Positions 17,235 through 24,959 of a stretch of 64,000 nt of DNA are shown here, one piece after another. How positions within the stretch are numbered: the first letter of the stretch is position 1; each line of letters starts with the position of its first letter. Below the pieces are notes generated by a model, which worked only from the letters and a program-made list of their open reading frames with translations, was not told the origin of the DNA and made no database searches. Position numbers and translations under genes: made by a program. Source of the DNA: a virus; IMG/VR virus record IMGVR_UViG_3300033153_008183, positions 1-64,000 of that record; one strand, written 5' to 3'.

Positions 17235-17756
17235 CCCTTTTACTAACCATACTATTCCAAATACACTCATCATAATTGTTTCGATTATTATTGTCGAATA
17301 TCTTATATGTAAAATATATGCTCCCGCCCATAGTACCAAACAAAACATAATAATTATTCCGCTTATCTTATATATTTTATTGTTCTTTTTCCCTTGTGTG
17401 AATTGGAAATATGACATATAAGCGATGGATAAAAAGAATATTACTGCTGCTAATCCATGAATTAAAATGGAATAAGATGAAGGAATTATTGCTACCAGGA
17501 TAATTGAGCTCCCAGAAATAGAAGATACAATATTGTCTTTCAGGTCGTATCCTTTGTAAGTTAAAAGAAAGGCTCCGGTAATTGTAAGTATCGCAACCAT
17601 AATGTCCCTCATTATAGTACGATAATAAGCAGACATCGTTTGTTCTACTTGTCCTGTAACTATAAGAATTACAATTATACATAATGGAGCAAGAAGTATT
17701 CCAAGAATACCAATTGCCTTTCTTAATGTTAAGTAGGAGATTATTTTATTATCCAT
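17208..17756 (-). CDS. Polytopic membrane protein at the end of the late arm
   Basis: A 182-residue protein with about six hydrophobic helices (12-33, 48-66, 75-93, 95-115, 127-145, 155-175). The segment SAYYRTIMRDIMVAILTITG followed by a YKGYD motif recalls a family of bacterial DUF998/Frag1-like integral membrane proteins; exact family not certain. It follows fibre and fibre-assembly genes, a common place for phage cargo (moron) genes. It could change the host envelope (for example superinfection exclusion); this is inference. Start overlaps the upstream stop. Confidence 0.7.
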   Translation of the reverse strand: MDNKIISYLTLRKAIGILGILLAPLCIIVILIVTGQVEQTMSAYYRTIMRDIMVAILTITGAFLLTYKGYDLKDNIVSSISGSSIILVAIIPSSYSILIHGLAAVIFFLSIAYMSYFQFTQGKKNNKIYKISGIIIMFCLVLWAGAYILHIRYSTIIIETIMMSVFGIVWLVKGKAILNKSL

Positions 17757-18306
17757 TTATATACCCTTCATAAGCTGTTTCTACTTCCTCAATTGTTGTA
17801 GCTGACTCTATAGCATCTTTTACTGTCCAACTATCCTCATAAGTTGTTTTAAGAAATGTATTAAATGCAGATATTAACGTTCTAAAAGTAGTAATATCCA
17901 ATATTGTATAATACACATTCTCTTTAGTTCTCCAATCAAGAGGAAATATATCTACTCCATCCATGTGTCTTACATAGTACATCTGCAATCTTACTTGAGA
18001 ATAACTATCAGCTCTTATTGTATGCTGTCCCAATGTAAATCCTGCATCCAACCTTTGAAGTCTTATGTCACTTACCCTTATTTGATAATTTGTTTTTGTA
18101 GCCTCAAGAGTTAATATCCATTCTTCATTGATAGAATCCCATTCAAAATCATCACCGGGGGAAAGCGGTACTTCTTGTTCTATTTCTTCACCATCTAAAA
18201 TCCTTTGTTGAACTTCAGACCAATATTCTTCATCTGTATCAATTACATGATAAGGCATATTATTTACTTCAATTACATATGTTCCGTCTTTTCTTGTATA
18301 TATCAT
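17749..18306 (-). CDS. Putative tail fibre assembly / fibre-associated protein
   Basis: A 185-residue acidic protein directly downstream of the fibre gene. The C-terminal part (TFRTLISAFNTFL...IESATTIEEVETAYEGY) has the look of C-terminal segments in tail fibre chaperone or attachment proteins, and the N-terminal half is beta-rich. Position is the main evidence. Could instead be a short structural adaptor. Confidence 0.55.
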   Translation of the reverse strand: MIYTRKDGTYVIEVNNMPYHVIDTDEEYWSEVQQRILDGEEIEQEVPLSPGDDFEWDSINEEWILTLEATKTNYQIRVSDIRLQRLDAGFTLGQHTIRADSYSQVRLQMYYVRHMDGVDIFPLDWRTKENVYYTILDITTFRTLISAFNTFLKTTYEDSWTVKDAIESATTIEEVETAYEGYING

Positions 18307-18316
18307 TTATTCCTCC

Positions 18317-19375
18317 TTATCCTGATATTTTAGTTACAGCAGCTATAAAATTTGTGCTTACTGTTGAATCACCGGAAACCATTATTGTTTCCCCTGCAGT
18401 CGCTGTCCCTCCTGTTCCATAAATAGAACTAGATGTTACAGTAGGATCCTTATCAATAGATAAAATTATCCACTCATACGTCCCTCCTGATGGAAGTTTT
18501 ATATTATAAGAAGTATTTGAAGAAATAGACACTCCTACTATAACTGTTTGCCCCACCGTCATTGCAGGCATAGTATATGCTGAGGCTATAAGTACATGAA
18601 TCACTTTAGTTTGATCATAAGCCTCAAAATCACCTAATCCAGTATTTATAGAAGGGCAATTCACTATTCCAAATGTTACTTCATCATTAGTATCCAATCC
18701 AAGCATTGTCCTGACTTGTGAATTAGTAAGTTCTTCTACAACACCATTCGCACCAGATACTCTTCCAAGAAGCCTTTCATCAAGAACTACATTCTGCATT
18801 TTTGTATATGTCACAGCATCATTCTGTACCATTCCTGTAGCCACTTTTAATGCTCCTATTGTTAATTCGGCACTTCCTGTAACATCTCCAGTGTGATTTG
18901 CATTGGTTACTTTTCCATTATTAGTAACTACATCTGAATGTTCACTACCATCACGAGTCTTATGTGCAGTATTATCTGCAACTGCTGAAGTAAAATCAGT
19001 ATTAGGTACCGCACTTAATCCTACTTGTGTTTTAGTTACATCATGAGGATCATCAGTTAATCCTCTATGATCAGTATTATTAGATACAGGTGTAGTGAAA
19101 TCAGTATTAGGTACAGCACTTAATCCTACTTCTGATTTTGTTACATCATGAGGATTTCCTTCAACTACACCTCTATGAGTAGTATTTGCTTCTACATCAC
19201 TATGGCTCGTAATCCAACTTGTCAACCAACTCTTAAAATTAGCCCATGTCCATTTTCTATCTATCAAAACTGGAGTAGCTTCGGAAGGGAGTGCAACATA
19301 AACTATAGCATCATCCGGAAGATCAGCCGGAAGCACTACATCATAATCTGTTATTCTTTTAAATCCACCAGCCAT
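18317..19375 (-). CDS. Tail fibre protein
   Basis: A 352-residue protein with at least two repeats of the fibre motif PHDVTKxxVGLxAVPNTDF (about residues 70-130), the hallmark of many phage tail fibres, followed by HTGDVTGS and a beta-rich distal part. SD AGGAGAT precedes the start. It follows two baseplate genes and is the probable receptor-binding fibre of the short tail tip. Confidence 0.85.
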   Translation of the reverse strand: MAGGFKRITDYDVVLPADLPDDAIVYVALPSEATPVLIDRKWTWANFKSWLTSWITSHSDVEANTTHRGVVEGNPHDVTKSEVGLSAVPNTDFTTPVSNNTDHRGLTDDPHDVTKTQVGLSAVPNTDFTSAVADNTAHKTRDGSEHSDVVTNNGKVTNANHTGDVTGSAELTIGALKVATGMVQNDAVTYTKMQNVVLDERLLGRVSGANGVVEELTNSQVRTMLGLDTNDEVTFGIVNCPSINTGLGDFEAYDQTKVIHVLIASAYTMPAMTVGQTVIVGVSISSNTSYNIKLPSGGTYEWIILSIDKDPTVTSSSIYGTGGTATAGETIMVSGDSTVSTNFIAAVTKISG

Positions 19376-19385
19376 AATTTATCTC

Positions 19386-19925
19386 CTATACATCACTATC
19401 GATAAGTGGATAGCTATTAGCATCCACAATAAAATCTGTATTTGCATCTACTATATAATTTCCTGAAGGAACTTGCATCAATAATACTCCAAAAACGCCT
19501 GCAGGAATAAGTTTTTCTAATATTTCTTGATTAATATCCCCATCAGTGTCAATTGTAAATCCTGCTGGATATCCATTTGTGTATGTTACATATGTAGCTT
19601 CATATAAATTAAATAATACTTTTTTAATCTCAGTAAAAGTTCCTGAAATACTTAAAGAAATTTTTATATTGATACGGTATCTGTAATCATCATCTGTATC
19701 ACCCTCTCTAGCTTCATCCCAAACAGCTCCTATTATGGTCAATTCAGCCCCTGACGCTGTTGATAATACGAATCTGTCCCTTATTTCCAATACAGCAGTC
19801 TGAAGAGGTATAGCAGCTGCTGTCATAGCCTGGAGAAGCTTTTGAAGCTCAGTGCTGTCCTTAAAGTGTTGTACAAGAAGAGAAACAGCTACTGTGGGAT
19901 AGTCACTGGAAACTATTTCTGCCAT
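19386..19925 (-). CDS. Baseplate protein, DUF2612-like (copy 1)
   Basis: A 179-residue protein related to DUF2612 baseplate proteins that link baseplate J wedge to fibres. It shares about 150 residues of clear similarity with the next gene's product: both start MAE..(S)xDY(P/S)T(V/I)A(V/L)SLL and share LQTA..EIRDRF, ELTIIG..WD and YVTY...YPAG. This copy extends 27 residues further, ending in IVDANTDFIVDANSYPL. Confidence 0.75.
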   Translation of the reverse strand: MAEIVSSDYPTVAVSLLVQHFKDSTELQKLLQAMTAAAIPLQTAVLEIRDRFVLSTASGAELTIIGAVWDEAREGDTDDDYRYRINIKISLSISGTFTEIKKVLFNLYEATYVTYTNGYPAGFTIDTDGDINQEILEKLIPAGVFGVLLMQVPSGNYIVDANTDFIVDANSYPLIDSDV

Positions 19926-19938
19926 TTATAAATTCCTC

Positions 19939-20397
19939 TCATAAAATTGTTCCTTGTACCCCAGCAGCTGTTAAACTATCTAAAGCAATTTGTGTAATCA
20001 CTGCATCTGTTGTTAAATCATAACCTGCAGGATAATCTGCAGCATATGTAACATATGTAGCTCCATAAAAATAAAGTAATATTTGTTTTATTTCTGGAAT
20101 AGTACCTGAGACAGATAATCCAACTTTAACTTCTATTTTATCTCTATACTCATCATCAGTTTCGGTTATATCCAATCTCCGGGAAACATCCCAGATTCTG
20201 CCTATAATGGTTAATTCTATTCCTTCAGCAGTAGTTATAATAAACTTATCTCTTATCTCAAAAAAAGTAGTCTGCAGTTCCATATTGGTTGTTGCTATAA
20301 TATTAAAAATCTTTTTAAAGTCTTCACTATCTTTAAATCTTTCAATTAAAAGAGAAAGAGCAATTGTAGAATAATCAATACTTTCAAGCTCTGCCAT
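19939..20397 (-). CDS. Baseplate protein, DUF2612-like (copy 2)
   Basis: A 152-residue paralogue of the product at 19386-19925, same order of motifs. It starts overlapping the baseplate J stop. Two tandem copies suggest duplication and possibly a hetero-oligomeric wedge tip. Confidence 0.75.
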   Translation of the reverse strand: MAELESIDYSTIALSLLIERFKDSEDFKKIFNIIATTNMELQTTFFEIRDKFIITTAEGIELTIIGRIWDVSRRLDITETDDEYRDKIEVKVGLSVSGTIPEIKQILLYFYGATYVTYAADYPAGYDLTTDAVITQIALDSLTAAGVQGTIL

Positions 20398-21842
20398 TAA
20401 GGTCCCTCAATAACTATGACACGAGTTAATATTATTTCTGCATTCTCTCTGTTTAAAATGACAATATCATCTTCAGCGTATGAAGGAGTTCCTTCCGGAG
20501 TTGCTGTCTTTGCTATTTCTATAGTAAGTTCTCCAGAACCAGGAACTGTGTAAACTGGGATAGAAATTCTTTGTCTGATAACATCAGTTCCTTGTTTCAA
20601 ATAAGTTTCAGCCCAATCAACAACTGCAGCTTGTATCTGTTCATCTCCATCAGAGGGGTAAATTTCTTCAGAATTAGGAATTCTTGTGATACGTGCCCAC
20701 ACATAAATAGGAGTAGGCCGGGTGAAATCAATAGTTACATCAGTGCTGTCAATAGGATCTACAGCTGTTCCTGAATCATTATCACCATATATCTCTATAC
20801 CTGCAGGAGCATTTTCATAAATTGCCTGGGCTATCTCATCCTCATCACCACCTAAAACTACTGTTTCAAATGCTTTTGCAGGAATTCCAGAAGCATCTGT
20901 TACTAATGTTCGATTGCTGAAAACAGAAACTGAACTTACATTTTCTACTTTTTCAACTGCTATCTGTATAGCATTATCTGTACTTTTTCCAGAAATCAAT
21001 TCTTTTCTGCGTCTGATTCTCAAAGCGACATCTGTTTCTATTTCAGATCCGGTTTCTCCTGCAGATGGATTATTCACAGAATCCCATCCTGAAACAGGTG
21101 TTACAATCTCAATAAGAGAATTTGCCGGTGCTGTGATTACTCCTGACGTATTAGATCTAAAATCTCCAGCAGAAGCTAAAATATCCAACGTCCAAAGCAC
21201 ATTATAATCAAATGAAAAATCAACAATAGCAAAAATCTCTAAAGTACCATTTACCAGAGTTCCTGTGACTCCACTTGGAAGTTCTGCAATCATAGCCGTT
21301 ATTATCTCATCAACTGTAGGATCAGCATCTGCAATTACAGAATATACCACACTGTTAATTGTAATAGTGTATTCATCAGATTCGCTGGGTTCATCCGGTG
21401 TTAAAATAGCTTTACGAGCAACTGCTTTTGTAATAATAATCCCATCTACCAAAGCAAAATAAAGATCATCAGCTGGTGAAAAAGAAGCTGATAAAGTAAT
21501 TCTATTCTCATCAGCAGCTATAACTGTTCCTTCATCACCATAACAGAGAACATTTTGTGCAAATGTATAACTGGCAGCTTTACGCACCGTACCTGTTTCT
21601 GCACTGATCCGGTCAAGACTTACTCCTGTAGCTGAATCAGGATCCCTGGATAAATATATCTCTTCTATAATTTCATCCTGGTCCGTCATTATTTTAGAAG
21701 TAATGGCTACTAACTGTCCGAAAGGACCACTCGGATCCAAATCAGCATCATCTCCAAATTGTTCTTTAAAAAGATCTTCAACCTTTATTTTCCATTCTGC
21801 TAATGATTCTTTCTGATAACCAGAATCAGTAAATGTACCCAT
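20397..21842 (-). CDS. Baseplate J-like protein (Mu gp47 / P2 J family)
   Basis: A 481-residue protein starting with the conserved J-like region (DLDPSGPFGQLVAITSKI, SRDPDSATGVSLDRISAETG) followed by a beta-rich insert and the conserved GETGSEIETDVALRIRRRKEL segment. Baseplate J proteins form the wedge ring of contractile tails. Residues about 150-230 carry an inserted beta domain (ITINSVVYS...PTVDEIITAMIAEL) similar to repeats in the sheath protein. Confidence 0.88.
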   Translation of the reverse strand: MGTFTDSGYQKESLAEWKIKVEDLFKEQFGDDADLDPSGPFGQLVAITSKIMTDQDEIIEEIYLSRDPDSATGVSLDRISAETGTVRKAASYTFAQNVLCYGDEGTVIAADENRITLSASFSPADDLYFALVDGIIITKAVARKAILTPDEPSESDEYTITINSVVYSVIADADPTVDEIITAMIAELPSGVTGTLVNGTLEIFAIVDFSFDYNVLWTLDILASAGDFRSNTSGVITAPANSLIEIVTPVSGWDSVNNPSAGETGSEIETDVALRIRRRKELISGKSTDNAIQIAVEKVENVSSVSVFSNRTLVTDASGIPAKAFETVVLGGDEDEIAQAIYENAPAGIEIYGDNDSGTAVDPIDSTDVTIDFTRPTPIYVWARITRIPNSEEIYPSDGDEQIQAAVVDWAETYLKQGTDVIRQRISIPVYTVPGSGELTIEIAKTATPEGTPSYAEDDIVILNRENAEIILTRVIVIEGP

Positions 21843-22207
21843 TAGGAAACCTCCAAAGCAGTATCTCCGGATACTTCACCCAGTACCGTATCAACTGTAA
21901 ATTTAATTGCATATGTTCTGGTAGCTCCTATATACTCTCCTGTATAGGAAATAATAGAATTTACACCTTCTGTTTCTAATAAAGTATTCTTAAAAAAAGA
22001 ATCTACTAATGATCTGTCACTTGTTTTTACAAACACTTGAGAAACATAAGGAATTCCTAATGTCTTATCTAAAAAATAGTCACCTTTAATCATAAGAAGA
22101 TTACTTTCACATAATTGAGCAAGAGCTCCTATATCTGAAGTCATAGTTAGATTTCTTTTAGTTATTACTATATCATTTGTAATTGGATCAATATATAAAT
22201 TTGTCAT
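21842..22207 (-). CDS. Baseplate wedge protein, gp25/W-like
   Basis: A 121-residue protein with the small gp25-like layout (...GALAQLCESNLLMIKGDYFLDKTLGIPY...), the right size and place just before baseplate J. gp25 initiates sheath assembly at the baseplate. Confidence 0.75.
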   Translation of the reverse strand: MTNLYIDPITNDIVITKRNLTMTSDIGALAQLCESNLLMIKGDYFLDKTLGIPYVSQVFVKTSDRSLVDSFFKNTLLETEGVNSIISYTGEYIGATRTYAIKFTVDTVLGEVSGDTALEVS

Positions 22208-22581
22208 TCTGCCCTCACTTTAATTTGGCCCGCATCGTTCACTTCTAAACTGCAGGCACATGGCATGGGGGTATAAGGTGAAGCAGTCAAAGTGAAACTT
22301 CCAGCACAAACTCCAATATCACCTTTACGCATTACAGCTTTACTATCTGACTTAACTTTTAAAGCAGTAGCTATGACTCCATCACTCGCTCCAGAGACAA
22401 AAGTATGTGAAGCTAATGTACAACCTGAAGGTGACCACCCTATACTATTCACTGCCACATTAGACCCATTCATCTTAAATTTACCGGGAGTATCTGAGGT
22501 ACTTCCATCAGGAGTAGCAGCTCCTGGTATTGTATTGGTAACTTGCAGATTATAATCCACATTAGCTATTTCTGCTCCCAT
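22204..22581 (-). CDS. Putative spike-tip (PAAR-like) or small baseplate protein
   Basis: A 125-residue Gly/Ser/Thr-rich protein next to the spike gene. VMRKGDIGVCAGSF and the paired cysteines CAC near the end recall PAAR-type tip proteins (metal-binding Cys/His cone), but the match is weak. Overlaps both neighbours. Confidence 0.5.
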   Translation of the reverse strand: MGAEIANVDYNLQVTNTIPGAATPDGSTSDTPGKFKMNGSNVAVNSIGWSPSGCTLASHTFVSGASDGVIATALKVKSDSKAVMRKGDIGVCAGSFTLTASPYTPMPCACSLEVNDAGQIKVRAE

Positions 22582-23120
22582 TATTGTAATACCTCTAAAT
22601 TAGTCCCATTAATTGACACCTTACTGGAATCCGTTACAATGCTATTACCATTAGTGTCTTCAATTATAACCTCTTTAGCACCATCCAACCTTAAATTTCC
22701 ATCTTTATCTATGTATAAGTTTACAGTAGATTCTACTACTTTCGGAGTTAAACCTAAAATAGCAATAGCATCTGTTTCAGAAAATCTATGTTTCCCTTCC
22801 GGAGTGACTTGATTACAACCATCAGAATCAACCCAGGCTCCTAAAGCAGCCTCAGAGAAAACTAATAAAACACCATCTCCTTTTTGAACTTCCCAGGACA
22901 TTTTAAAAGCTTGTCCAGAAGGAAACATAACAGGTACTCCAGGTATAACCGGGAGAGCTACTTCTGTATTTTTTATAGTTATTTTACTTAAAAGAGGAAG
23001 AACATCAGCAGTTTGAGTAGCTTCATCATATTTTTCTATTTTACCAGGGATAGCAGTATGAACATCTTCAAACTTAGAACTTAACCAGATGGTCATAGCT
23101 TCTACTAAATCTGTTCTCAT
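22581..23120 (-). CDS. Baseplate spike protein (Gp138/Mu gp45-like)
   Basis: A 179-residue protein with an N-terminal OB-like domain of the gp138/gp45 type (HTAIPGKIEKYDEATQTADVLPL..., PVMFPSG) and a C-terminal beta-helix-like region (NLYIDKDGNLRLDGAKEVIIED). It forms the membrane-piercing needle at the tail tip. Start overlaps the upstream stop (ATGA). Confidence 0.82.
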   Translation of the reverse strand: MRTDLVEAMTIWLSSKFEDVHTAIPGKIEKYDEATQTADVLPLLSKITIKNTEVALPVIPGVPVMFPSGQAFKMSWEVQKGDGVLLVFSEAALGAWVDSDGCNQVTPEGKHRFSETDAIAILGLTPKVVESTVNLYIDKDGNLRLDGAKEVIIEDTNGNSIVTDSSKVSINGTNLEVLQ

Positions 23121-23965
23121 GTTACTCCCTCCCCAGTTGCTATAAATGCTCCTCCATAATTATTACCTGAAAACGATACTTTTTCAAGAATAAAAGTACC
23201 TTCAACTGTACTCTCATCTAATACTACAACACCATTAGGATTTAATTGAGGATTTAAAAGAGATTTAAAAGATACTCTTAAGGGAAACTCTTCTTCCGGA
23301 TTACCTGCTTTACTAGAATCAGTCAATTTAGCAGTTCCTATTAATCCTGTCTCCGGAGTAAGGTAAACTACTTTAAATCTTGTATCTGCAGTATTCCGTT
23401 CAAAAACTACAACAGTAGTATTGTCAATAAAAAGATCCATGCCATTAACTGCTAAAATATCTTTACATTTGGCAAAAGCTGCTTTAGCAGATCCTGCAAA
23501 AGAAAAACCATTAGATAACTTTATATTTTTAGCTATTTCAAAACCATAAGTAGTAAGACCTAAAGCTGTAGCTATATCCTTTAAAGGAGTTGTGATTGCT
23601 ATGTTTCGTTTGTATGAAAGACTGACCGTGACATATTCTAAATCTCTATTTGCATTCTGAATACTTCCAGCCACAATATCTACTATACGATTAGGACCTT
23701 CTTTATAGGTAACACTTTCAATAATCTGTCCTACATAAATAACTCCAGAACCTTCATCGTCATAACCAGCAGTAACAATAATACTAGCTCCTTTTTTTAA
23801 AAACTTTTCCTGAGTGTCAGAAGCAGGGTTATATATTTTTAATTTTGCAGAATTTGCAGAAAAATCAATAGATCTTTCTATTTGAAAATCAATATTAAGA
23901 TCTGAAATAAGAATACCTGTGTGTTCAAATCCTATTTTCACATTTAAAATTCTATTGAAAGCCAT
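23117..23965 (-). CDS. Baseplate hub protein
   Basis: A 282-residue protein, probably the hub between tape measure and spike (gp27-like fold class: Mu gp44/P2 D group). Start ATG at 23965 (MAFNRILNV) was chosen because GGAAGGA is correctly placed; a longer in-frame version begins inside the plug gene. Features include INPASDTQEKFLKKGASIIVTAGY-like phrasing typical of hub domains (short excerpt NPASDTQEKF, GYDDEGSG). Confidence 0.75.
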   Translation of the reverse strand: MAFNRILNVKIGFEHTGILISDLNIDFQIERSIDFSANSAKLKIYNPASDTQEKFLKKGASIIVTAGYDDEGSGVIYVGQIIESVTYKEGPNRIVDIVAGSIQNANRDLEYVTVSLSYKRNIAITTPLKDIATALGLTTYGFEIAKNIKLSNGFSFAGSAKAAFAKCKDILAVNGMDLFIDNTTVVVFERNTADTRFKVVYLTPETGLIGTAKLTDSSKAGNPEEEFPLRVSFKSLLNPQLNPNGVVVLDESTVEGTFILEKVSFSGNNYGGAFIATGEGVT

Positions 23966-24305
23966 TAAAATCCTTCCAATTATTGAACTCTTCATTTGAA
24001 AGATAAAAAAGACCGTGACCTTCCCCCAAACTAGAATAAGTTATTTCAGTAGTTAAGGCTGAATTTTGTAAAAAAATTAAAAACTGACCTGATAAATTAG
24101 TTACAAATTGATATAGTAATGGAAAATTTACAACCATTTTAATACCATTTAAAGTTAATCCTGAAGCTACTTCTTTATATTCATTTAACATCCAATATTG
24201 ACTCTTAGTATTCCATGCGAATCTAAGACTGATTTCAACATTATCTAATGTAATTCTTTCTGTGAAATCAGAAGATTGATCTTGAAAAACAGGTATTTCC
24301 AACAT
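23952..24305 (-). CDS. Baseplate plug-like protein
   Basis: A 117-residue protein matching the size and style of phage baseplate plug proteins (ITLDNVEISLRFAWNTKSQYWMLN near the start). Located between the Dit-like and hub genes, as in related myophages. Overlaps the hub gene start by 14 bases. Confidence 0.65.
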   Translation of the reverse strand: MLEIPVFQDQSSDFTERITLDNVEISLRFAWNTKSQYWMLNEYKEVASGLTLNGIKMVVNFPLLYQFVTNLSGQFLIFLQNSALTTEITYSSLGEGHGLFYLSNEEFNNWKDFNGFQ

Positions 24306-24958
24306 TATCTACCTCCATAATGAATAGTAGGAGCTGATTTTTCTGCATAAGTTCTATCTTCATAATAAGAAGGTGTCTCATGTACTGATTGACTTCCAAC
24401 ATCTACTGGAGGAGAAGCCTGTTGACTTTCCTCAGTTTCTAATTCAGTTATCACAATACTGGCATCTACAGATATTTTTTTAAGTCTTATAATTCTAAAT
24501 TCAGTAAAAGATACTTCAAAAGTACCAGCTTCACCTACTCCTACATTTCGAGAAGTACTTATTTTAGTGATAGCAACATCTTCATAAACTTCAAGGTCAG
24601 TTACTAAAGTTACAAGTTCTTTTGATTTCCATAATTGTTTAAAAAGATCATATACATCCTGTACTCTATTTGTTTCTAATTCTCCTATCTTCAAACTATA
24701 ATTAGAAACAAAAAATGAAGCTGATCCAGAACGTAACTCTTTTTCTATATGATCTGTGATAGGAGAACCATCTTCTACTGGATGATTAGTAACTTTACTA
24801 TTAAATGAATGTGATTCAGATATTTGAAGATCAAATACCAAACTAAATGAATCACTTTTAATAGATTTACTTCGTTTACGGCCCCCAAAAAGCATAGCAG
24901 GAATTTTTAAACTTCTTGTTTGTGATTTTGAATGACGATAAACATTTTCACTTACCAT
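24305..24958 (-). CDS. Dit-like tail protein
   Basis: A 217-residue protein with the Dit-like N-terminal domain motif VTNHPVEDGSPITDHI (about 60-75), a phrase seen in many myophage Dit-like/LysM-adjacent proteins that join the tail tube end to the hub. The C-terminal 45 residues are polar and probably disordered. Confidence 0.75.
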   Translation of the reverse strand: MVSENVYRHSKSQTRSLKIPAMLFGGRKRSKSIKSDSFSLVFDLQISESHSFNSKVTNHPVEDGSPITDHIEKELRSGSASFFVSNYSLKIGELETNRVQDVYDLFKQLWKSKELVTLVTDLEVYEDVAITKISTSRNVGVGEAGTFEVSFTEFRIIRLKKISVDASIVITELETEESQQASPPVDVGSQSVHETPSYYEDRTYAEKSAPTIHYGGR

Positions 24959-24959
24959 A

